Assembly (NCBI GenBank): GCA_021793035.1
Contig: JAJYTM010000013.1
Coordinates: 1-13,356 of the forward strand
DNA: 13,356 nucleotides
DNA from: Microcaldota archaeon
GTDB lineage: Archaea; Micrarchaeota; Micrarchaeia; Micrarchaeales; Micrarchaeaceae
Reading direction: 5' to 3'
Position 1 is the stretch's first letter; the number at the start of each line of letters is the position of its first letter. Under the pieces are notes generated by a model. The model did not search any database, had not been told where the DNA came from, and worked only from the letters and a program-made list of their open reading frames with translations. A program made the translations under genes and the position numbers. Shown here one piece after another: positions 5,972-12,222 of this stretch.

Positions 5972-7753
5972 ATGTTGCAGGCATTGCCATTGCTGAGCGT
6001 TGCGCCGCTGGTAGCTGCTGCATTGATAATATTGGCGATACATCGCGACTGGGCTGCCAAGTACATAGCGCTGGCGGGCAGCGTGCTGTCGCTCATCATC
6101 ATAGCTGTGGTAGTCCTTTATTACGTTGGAGGGGTATACAGGATAAGCTGGTTCATCTTGCAGGGCTATTCGTTCAATATAACAACTTCTGTACTTCCGC
6201 TCAACGCCCTGCTTCTCGCCTTGGTGGGGGTAGTCACGCCGTTGATTTTACTGTATTCGTTCGGCTATATGGATACGAGGAGCGAGCAGAGCAGATACTA
6301 TTTCGAAATGAGCCTCTTCGCGGCGGCGATGATGCTCTTCGCGATATCGGGCAACCTCATAACCATGTTCATCGCATGGGAGATGCTAGGCATAACTAGC
6401 TATCTCCTCATCGGGTTCTGGTATGCGAAGAAGGTAGTGCCTGATGCCGCGAGGAAGGCGATAAGCACCATAATAATAGGCGACATACTGTTCCTCGCCG
6501 CGATGATAATACTATGGAGTGCATATCATACCCTCAACATATCTTCATTGCTTTCGATTGCAGGCAGCACGGTCTACTTGAAGGTAGCGCTAGCCTTTAT
6601 ACTGGTCGCAGCATTCACGAAATCCGCACAGTTCCCATTCAATGAATGGCTGTCCGATGCCATGGAAGGGCCTACGCCAGTATCAGCCTTCCTTCATTCT
6701 TCGACCATGGTTAAGGCGGGCGTGTTCCTAGTTGCGATACTGCTGCCCCTGTATGTAAAGGCGGGCATGCTCGTGCCCATACTCGCAATAGGCCTGATAA
6801 CCGCAATAGTTGCTGTGATGAACGCATTGTCGGAGCACCACATAAAGAAGATACTGGCATACTCTACGATGGAGGACCTGGCACTGATGTTCATAGCCTT
6901 GGGATTCAACGCTATATTTGCAGCAATGCTGCTGTTCGTAGTCCAGACATTCTACAAGGCGCTGTTATTCATGAGCGCAGGCTCGATAATGAAAGCCACG
7001 GGGGAGGAGAACATATACAGGACCTACAACTTTGGATTCAGGACGAACAAGCTGCTGTACATATCGACAATCATAGGGGTGCTGTCTCTGGCGGGCATAT
7101 TCCCCCTTGGCGGATTTTTCGGCAAGCTTGGGATAGACACTTCTGCCAGCAGCATGTACATATATATCGCCTTGATAGCGATAGACTTCCTATCAAGCGT
7201 GTACATCTTCCGCTGGCTATACTTGCCGTCTAGGAAAGACAGCTACCTGTCAAGCTTAGGATACAGGACTGTGCCGAGATCCATGCTGGCGCCAATTGCA
7301 ATACTGGCCGTGCTGGTGCTTGCAAGCGGCCTTGCCTATTTTATGCTTCCGATGTATTATGCCGCAATGCCGAAATTCAGCATAGGCATCATTGATCCGT
7401 TGATAGAGACCATGCTTGTCCTGGCTGGTCTTGGAATCGCTTACGTTCTTTATTCAAGGGGCAAGGCGCCCCATGTAGATGCGTCATCCCTGGAGTACAA
7501 GCTGCTTCACAATAGCTTCTTCATAAACGCGTTCTATGTATACCTGCTTAAGGGCATAGAGCTGCTCGGCGAAGGGTTTGACGCGCTAAACGATGCGATA
7601 AACAGCGTAATAAACGGAGGAGCATACAGCTTCATACTGCTCGGCAATGCCCTGAAAAGGATAGAGAATGGGAGCATAAACACATATGCGATAGCGTTTG
7701 CTGCAGGCATAGTGTTCCTAGTGATAGTCTTCGCCATGAATTTGATAAAGTGA
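5972..7753 (+). CDS. nuoL: Complex I antiporter-like subunit L
   Basis: NuoL is the distal, largest antiporter-like proton channel of complex I. At 593 aa it has normal length. Key residues are visible: Glu137 in the WEMLG segment; Lys217 in TKSAQFPFNEWLSDAMEGPT; His242 in PVSAFLHSSTM; Lys329 in FYKALLFMSAG; and Lys385 in GGFFGKLG. The extended C-terminal part (about 500-593) contains a long amphipathic stretch followed by a final membrane helix, as expected for the lateral helix HL that runs along the membrane arm. Unlike E. coli NuoL, the two histidines of helix 11 are absent (Leu321 and Gln325 at those positions by eye). Lys248 in STMVKAG resembles MrpA-type sequences. The start is ATG 5972, preceded by GGAGTGA. 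Confidence 0.96.
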   Translation: MLQALPLLSVAPLVAAALIILAIHRDWAAKYIALAGSVLSLIIIAVVVLYYVGGVYRISWFILQGYSFNITTSVLPLNALLLALVGVVTPLILLYSFGYMDTRSEQSRYYFEMSLFAAAMMLFAISGNLITMFIAWEMLGITSYLLIGFWYAKKVVPDAARKAISTIIIGDILFLAAMIILWSAYHTLNISSLLSIAGSTVYLKVALAFILVAAFTKSAQFPFNEWLSDAMEGPTPVSAFLHSSTMVKAGVFLVAILLPLYVKAGMLVPILAIGLITAIVAVMNALSEHHIKKILAYSTMEDLALMFIALGFNAIFAAMLLFVVQTFYKALLFMSAGSIMKATGEENIYRTYNFGFRTNKLLYISTIIGVLSLAGIFPLGGFFGKLGIDTSASSMYIYIALIAIDFLSSVYIFRWLYLPSRKDSYLSSLGYRTVPRSMLAPIAILAVLVLASGLAYFMLPMYYAAMPKFSIGIIDPLIETMLVLAGLGIAYVLYSRGKAPHVDASSLEYKLLHNSFFINAFYVYLLKGIELLGEGFDALNDAINSVINGGAYSFILLGNALKRIENGSINTYAIAFAAGIVFLVIVFAMNLIK

Positions 7754-7757
7754 TGCC

Positions 7758-9164
7758 TTGATACCGGAATTCAGCATAATATTCGCGGCGCTCGCCTTGG
7801 GCATAGTGCTAGCCGCACTGCTCGAAAAACGCTTCAGCTATTACATAGGCATCGCTGCCACTGCCATCGTTCTGGTAGTGGTGTTGCTCATCGTAGCGTA
7901 TGAGTACGCTTTTGGGGCTAGCGTGATGGCGCAGACCTATGCATACATACCGCAGTTCGGCGTGCATGTTTCTTTCATAGCTACGCCCATATCGGCAGTG
8001 CTGCTGACAATGACTGCGATTGTGCTATTCGCAGCGGCGCTGTCAAGCGGCAGGGATGGAACAAGCAAGGGTGCTACCGTGCTCATGCTGCTGTTTGGTC
8101 TTGCTGCAATAGGCCTGTTCTCGTCCTCCAATCTCATATTGTTCTTCATATTTTGGGATGTTGGCGTAGTAGCTACGTTCTTCATGATAAGCTATATGGG
8201 TTCGGCAAATAGGAGATCTGCTGCGCTGAAGTTCCTTGTATACTCCCTTGGAGCAAGTGCTGCGCTCCTATTAGGCATAATACTCATATATTTCGGTACG
8301 CCGGTGCATTCCTTCAACATCGCTTACATAATATCGCACGGAAGCCTCATGCCCATAGGCATACAGGAATCGATATTCGTGCTGCTTTTCGTCGCATTCA
8401 TGATAAAGATGCCTATATTCCCCCTGCATTCGTGGATGGCAGATGCGTACACTGAATCTTCCACTCAGGGATCCATGCTGATATCAGGCGTTCTTTCGAA
8501 GTTCGGGGCATACGGGATGCTGCTTCTGTTCCTTATGATGCCCATAGCTTCCAAGTATAGCGCATACATATTGGCACTGGCCGCCATATCCGCCTTCTAT
8601 GCTGTCTTAGTAGCAATAAACCAGAGCGATATGAAGAGGCTAATATCGTACATAAGCATGCTTGACATGTCCATAATACTCGTAGGAATAGCTTCAATCA
8701 CCGTCATAGGCAGGGAGGGCAGCATATATGGCATGCTGGCGCACGGTCTTGGCATAGCGCTGCTGTTCCTCGTGGCAGGTAGCATAGAGGGCATGTTCGG
8801 ATCGAGGAGCATAAAGTTCATACGCGGGGTCGTCGAAGGTTCTGCTTCTACTGCATACTCGTTCATGCTGGGCATTTTCTCCATAACAGGGGTTCCGCTC
8901 ACAGTAGGATTCATAGCCGACCTGCTTATATTCATTGGCGCGTTCAGTGCCTTCGGGCTCTATGGACTGATACCGCTAGGCGCAATACTGCTCGCAGGCG
9001 GATTGCTTTACCTGATAGTCAGCAGATCGATAGTCAATGGAAGGAACGGCGCAGAAGCTCCTTACCTTCCGACAGCGGCGCAGAAAGCGGGTTATGCAGT
9101 GCTGCTGTTGTTCATATTTGCATTCGGCATGCTGCCGTTTATATTGCTGAAAATAATAGGTTAA
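7758..9164 (+). CDS. nuoM: Complex I antiporter-like subunit M
   Basis: NuoM is the middle antiporter-like proton channel. The length (468 aa) and the block order are normal: SNLILFFIFWD at 124-134; Lys217 in FMIKMPIFPLHSWMADA; Lys248 in VLSKFGAYG; and His329 in MLAHGLGIALLFLV. The helix-5 glutamate of the usual WE motif is Asp134 here. The start is TTG at 7758, 4 bases after the nuoL stop; an ATG at 7753 overlapping that stop opens only a two-codon frame (ATGCCTTGA), and no in-frame ATG occurs until residue 57, which lies beyond the first helix. The stretch before the TTG carries a GTGAT at 7750-7754, a partial ribosome binding site. It ends 3 bases before the nuoN start. Confidence 0.95.
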   Translation: MIPEFSIIFAALALGIVLAALLEKRFSYYIGIAATAIVLVVVLLIVAYEYAFGASVMAQTYAYIPQFGVHVSFIATPISAVLLTMTAIVLFAAALSSGRDGTSKGATVLMLLFGLAAIGLFSSSNLILFFIFWDVGVVATFFMISYMGSANRRSAALKFLVYSLGASAALLLGIILIYFGTPVHSFNIAYIISHGSLMPIGIQESIFVLLFVAFMIKMPIFPLHSWMADAYTESSTQGSMLISGVLSKFGAYGMLLLFLMMPIASKYSAYILALAAISAFYAVLVAINQSDMKRLISYISMLDMSIILVGIASITVIGREGSIYGMLAHGLGIALLFLVAGSIEGMFGSRSIKFIRGVVEGSASTAYSFMLGIFSITGVPLTVGFIADLLIFIGAFSAFGLYGLIPLGAILLAGGLLYLIVSRSIVNGRNGAEAPYLPTAAQKAGYAVLLLFIFAFGMLPFILLKIIG

Positions 9165-9167
9165 TAG

Positions 9168-10592
9168 TTGATAGGAATGCTTGCACCAAATAGCGATTTA
9201 ATGCTCGTATATGCCGCATTTGCAGTGCTTGCCATATTCGTTGCGTCAGGGCTAGCAGCAGCATTGCACAGGAGGAAGAATGTTGCATTTTTGATAGGCC
9301 TTCCGCTGCTTATCATAGACACCGCGCTGTTTCTCTCAGTCTTCACGGGCGGCTCGAGCACGACGCTGCTCGGAGTATTTGAAATGTATCCTTTCTCGGC
9401 GCTCTTCGCTGCGCTGTTCATGGCCTCAGGCACTCTCATATACCTGATTTCGTACAGGTACTCGAATGATTTCACTGGCTTCTCGGCGCTCTTCGGCTTC
9501 ATGCTTGTCGGAGTAATAGGCGTCGCTGCTTCAACATCGCTAGTAACTACGGTCGTAGGCATAGAGCTGGTGGCGCTGAGCACCGTATTCATGATAATAC
9601 TTGACGGCAAGAGCAGAGTGGAACCAGCGGTAAAACTGTTCATACTGGGTGCCATTGCGATATCGGTTCTGCTCTTCGCTGTTGCGATGGTATTCTCCTA
9701 TGATCCGTCGCTGCTCCTATCTGGCTTTACGGCGTCATACCCGACGCTCGGTAGCTATATACTAACGCTTGCAATAATACTTTTCATCGCAGGGTTCTCC
9801 TTCGAGGCTTCGCTATTCCCGTTCAACCTCTGGGTGCCTGACGTATACCAGGGTGCACCGACAAATATAACCGCAATGCTTGCAGGCATGAACAAAAAGG
9901 TGGCTTTCGTAGCTATAATGACCACTTTCTTCGTGCTGCTCTCCAAATACTCGGCGACATTCTCGCCTATATTCGAGCTCCTGGCAATACTGACCATGTT
10001 CTTCGGCAACATAATGGCATTCGTCCAGAAGGACGTGAAGCGCCTTTTCGCGTATTCCTCCATATCCCAGGCAGGATACATACTTATAGGCATAGCTGTA
10101 GCGGACAGCTTCGGGATAGAGGCGAGCATAGTGCAGATAGCGGCGCACATGTTCATGGTAATAGGCGCATTCTCGATAGTGCTCTGGCTGGAGTCCAGAG
10201 GGCTCATGAGTATAGACGATTATTCCGGGCTGGGCTACAGAAGCAAGTTTGCAGGCATATCATTGAGCATATTCATGCTTTCAATGGCAGGCGTGCCCCC
10301 TCTCTTGGGTTTCACTGGCAAGCTGCTGCTGTTCTCCAGCGCGGTTGACAAAGGCATGCTCATACTGGCAGGGCTCGGAATACTCAACAGCTTCATGTCC
10401 ATATACTATTATGGTAAAGTAATCGGCTCTATGTATTCGAAGAGGAGTGTGAGCAGTGGCAGGCTGTTTGCCAACGGATATATAATCGCCACAGTTGCAG
10501 TGTGCTTGGCAGTGGTTGTGCTGTTTGGACTGTATCCAGGGCCCATCATACACGCTGCAAGCGAAGCCAGCCTCTCGCTGTTCGGCATGTGA
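9168..10592 (+). CDS. nuoN: Complex I antiporter-like subunit N
   Basis: NuoN is the antiporter-like subunit nearest NuoK. Family blocks are clear: GIELVALSTVFM with Glu133; FPFNLWVPDVYQGAPT at 217-232; Lys243/Lys244 in GMNKKVAF; KDVKRLFAYSSISQAGY at 288-304; and AGVPPLLGFTGKLLLF with Lys385. The position of the helix-7 lysine of bacterial NuoN (Lys217 in E. coli, in the GFK-x-S segment) is Glu213 here (SFEAS), and the following PFH is PFN. The listed start is TTG 9168; an ATG at 9177 removing three residues is an equally good choice, since neither has a strong ribosome binding site. Numbering here uses the TTG. It is the last gene of the cluster and ends 5 bases from the convergent flavoprotein gene. 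Confidence 0.95.
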   Translation: MIGMLAPNSDLMLVYAAFAVLAIFVASGLAAALHRRKNVAFLIGLPLLIIDTALFLSVFTGGSSTTLLGVFEMYPFSALFAALFMASGTLIYLISYRYSNDFTGFSALFGFMLVGVIGVAASTSLVTTVVGIELVALSTVFMIILDGKSRVEPAVKLFILGAIAISVLLFAVAMVFSYDPSLLLSGFTASYPTLGSYILTLAIILFIAGFSFEASLFPFNLWVPDVYQGAPTNITAMLAGMNKKVAFVAIMTTFFVLLSKYSATFSPIFELLAILTMFFGNIMAFVQKDVKRLFAYSSISQAGYILIGIAVADSFGIEASIVQIAAHMFMVIGAFSIVLWLESRGLMSIDDYSGLGYRSKFAGISLSIFMLSMAGVPPLLGFTGKLLLFSSAVDKGMLILAGLGILNSFMSIYYYGKVIGSMYSKRSVSSGRLFANGYIIATVAVCLAVVVLFGLYPGPIIHAASEASLSLFGM

Positions 10593-10597
10593 GTGGT

Positions 10598-11719
10598 TCA
10601 GTCGCCTATGAGCCCGCGGAATATGAGCCTTTTGAGCATTATACTGGGCCTGTCCATATCGCCATAGGAACCGAGGAATTTCTCTCCGCCGAGCGCTTTC
10701 ACTACTCCGAATATGCGGTCCATCCTAGCTGGGCTTGATGATGAGTATAGATTGTGTATCTTCTTATGGAGGAACATCTCAAACCCGTATTTCTTTCTCC
10801 AAGCATGCTCGTATCCTGACAATGGGACGCCACGATTAAGGTATTTGATTATGGAGTCCGCAGCTATGCTCGCACACCCTGAGCCAAATACTATTCCGCC
10901 CCCGGTAGTCGCTTTTGTCTGCCCGGCAGCGTCGCCGACAAGAAGGACATTCCCAATCACGGTCTTCCGCCTTGTCTCCAGCGGTATCAGGCTGGCATGC
11001 CCAGACACCATCTTGGATGATTTTAGCATTTCCGCAATCTCCGGTTTCTTGACGAATTTATCAAAAACCTCCTTGCTGTTCTTCCTGAAGGTGGAATCAA
11101 CCCCTAGGCCCAGTTCCACTATATCGTGACCATAAGGCACACTCCAGCCGAAGAAGTTGTGCATCAGCGCATTGTCGAAAAAAAGGTCTACAACGTCGGT
11201 CTCTCCGACATCTGCTCCGGAATATTCTGCCTTGTATGTAAGGACATATGAGCTCATTGGCGGAAATGCAAAGGTTTTTGCGACGGTAGACACTGCGCCG
11301 TCGGCGCCCACTATCACATCATACTGGTCCCCAAGCCTTATGACGTCGTTCGGGCTGAATCGAGTATTTGCGTATATTTTAGCACCGTCGCGCTTAGCTT
11401 CGGAAGCGCACTCCTCTACGTACTTCCCTCTATCTATAACATACGCCTTTGTACCCTTTGACTTAATCTTTAGTCTTTTATCTTCGGAATGCAGTATTGC
11501 GCCGCGGAGCTCGTTAACTATCGACCTTTTGTACTCAACACCTATGCGTTCGAGACCTATCTTTGATATTATCCCGGAGGCCTTCTCAGAGCCCTCTGAG
11601 ACATTTCGCTTGGATTCGTATACGTCAACTTCTATGCCAGAGGCTGCCAATGCCTTTGCCAATACCAGGCCCACAGTACCTGCACCTATAATGCACACAG
11701 ATTTAGCCGTATGATACAC
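10598..11719 (-). CDS. FAD-dependent geranylgeranyl reductase-family protein
   Basis: This is a flavoprotein of the geranylgeranyl reductase family. Members reduce the double bonds of isoprenoid chains, in archaea mainly those of digeranylgeranyl-glycerophospholipids and in some organisms those of menaquinone. The N-terminal Rossmann motif GAGTVG is at 12-17, with Glu35 at the expected ribose-binding position. The second FAD motif is VGADGAVS (137-144), and VGDAAGQTKATTGGGI at 261-276 is the highly conserved C-terminal FAD site. The segment NFFGWSVPYG around 188-197 fits the family's aromatic W-x-x-P motif of the substrate cavity. The length (373 aa) is typical. The start is a GTG at 11719; no ATG lies upstream in frame with a better context. 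Its substrate, lipid or quinone, cannot be told from sequence. It lies tail to tail with nuoN. Confidence 0.85.
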   Translation of the reverse strand: MYHTAKSVCIIGAGTVGLVLAKALAASGIEVDVYESKRNVSEGSEKASGIISKIGLERIGVEYKRSIVNELRGAILHSEDKRLKIKSKGTKAYVIDRGKYVEECASEAKRDGAKIYANTRFSPNDVIRLGDQYDVIVGADGAVSTVAKTFAFPPMSSYVLTYKAEYSGADVGETDVVDLFFDNALMHNFFGWSVPYGHDIVELGLGVDSTFRKNSKEVFDKFVKKPEIAEMLKSSKMVSGHASLIPLETRRKTVIGNVLLVGDAAGQTKATTGGGIVFGSGCASIAADSIIKYLNRGVPLSGYEHAWRKKYGFEMFLHKKIHNLYSSSSPARMDRIFGVVKALGGEKFLGSYGDMDRPSIMLKRLIFRGLIGD

Positions 11720-11763
11720 CTAAACAGCATCCAATGAAACCGCCATAATAATAACTAATTCGA

Positions 11764-11777
11764 GATTTAAATATATC
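11764..11777 (-). promoter_or_regulatory. TATA box for the flavoprotein gene
   Basis: The minus strand reads GATATATTTAAATC, an AT-rich TATA element centred about 52 bases before the GTG start, predicting a leader of about 25 bases. It lies in the 191-base divergent spacer shared with the TBP-like gene. Confidence 0.5.
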
Positions 11778-11779
11778 GC

Positions 11780-11855
11780 ATATAATGCTTGTGCAACGTC
11801 GGCGCATTAGAGGCAAAGCCTACAAAACATATATAAAGGTTGTATAGCATTATAT
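11780..11855. repeat. Perfect 10-bp inverted repeat spanning the TBP-like promoter
   Basis: ATATAATGCT at 11780-11789 and its exact reverse complement AGCATTATAT at 11846-11855 flank 56 bases containing the TBP-like TATA box. The right arm falls between that TATA box and the predicted transcription start. The left arm lies just upstream of the flavoprotein TATA box. A smaller palindrome, AGGCAAAGCCT at 11811-11821, sits between them. These could be operator sites for the divergent pair, but the arms are AT-rich and may be chance. Confidence 0.4.
11829..11836 (+). promoter_or_regulatory. TATA box for the TBP-like gene
   Basis: ATATATAA (within CATATATAAAGG, 11828-11839) is the strongest TATA match in the window, preceded by AAAAC as a possible purine-rich BRE. 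It predicts a transcription start near 11858-11861, which leaves about 50 bases before the first in-frame ATG at 11911. Confidence 0.6.
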
Positions 11856-11910
11856 CATTGATGGTGATTTAACGGCAGCAAAGACCGCAAAAACAGCCCA
11901 GGCAAAGGAA

Positions 11911-12219
11911 ATGCCCTCGACAAAAAGCCTCAACAACCCTGTCATAAAGATAGAGAACATAGTTGTCAGCGCGGCGCTGCATGCCGAGATAGACCTCTAT
12001 GCCCTGTCGAAGAACGTCAAGGCTGTGGACTATGAGCCGGAGCAGTTCCCAGGGGCCATATTCAAGGTGGCTGAGCCGAAAGCGGTGATAATACTTTTCA
12101 AGAATGGCAAGATGATATGCACAGGCACCAATACTGAGGCAAATATAAAGAAGGTGCTCGCATACGCTGCAGGGGTCATATCCAAGTACGTGATATCCCT
12201 CACTCCAAAAGCCAAGTAG
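11911..12219 (+). CDS. Single-repeat TATA-box-binding protein (half TBP), 102 aa
   Basis: This protein is one TBP repeat. Archaeal TBP is normally about 180-200 aa with two direct repeats that form a saddle on TATA DNA. Here the segment IENIVVS...YEPEQFPGAIFKVAEPKAVIILFKNGKMICTG (14-72, with a gap) matches the TBP repeat block by block, followed by the usual final helix (TEANIKKVLAYAAGVISKY). The DNA-kinking Phe pair is retained (Phe46 in EQFPG and Phe63 in ILFKNG), as are the minor-groove Asn16 and the CTG of the last strand. A second repeat is absent: the stop at 12217 is 3 bases from the convergent glycosyltransferase, and no frame downstream encodes it. The start listed is the first in-frame ATG; the open frame extends to 11848 with coding-like codons but no ATG, GTG or TTG. 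It could act as a homodimer or be a paralogue beside a normal TBP. Confidence 0.85.
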   Translation: MPSTKSLNNPVIKIENIVVSAALHAEIDLYALSKNVKAVDYEPEQFPGAIFKVAEPKAVIILFKNGKMICTGTNTEANIKKVLAYAAGVISKYVISLTPKAK

Positions 12220-12222
12220 CCG

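Noticed and set aside
5593..6102. 169-codon minus-strand open frame across nuoK/nuoL, and similar long antisense frames at 9161-9655, 9755-10207 and 8597-8935
   Set aside because: They lie opposite well-identified nuo genes, have low-complexity Ser/Met/Ala-rich or Tyr/Arg/His-rich translations and no family features. They are by-products of codon bias.
3703..10592. Possibility that the cluster is an Mrp antiporter or membrane hydrogenase
   Set aside because: NuoH, NuoI and NuoK signatures in the H-I-J-K-L-M-N order fit complex I-like enzymes better. A different electron-input module is not excluded because nuoA-D are not visible.
10713..11714. Plus-strand open frames at 10713-11129 and 11157-11714
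   Set aside because: They are antisense to the flavoprotein gene, which has three FAD motifs and is certainly real.
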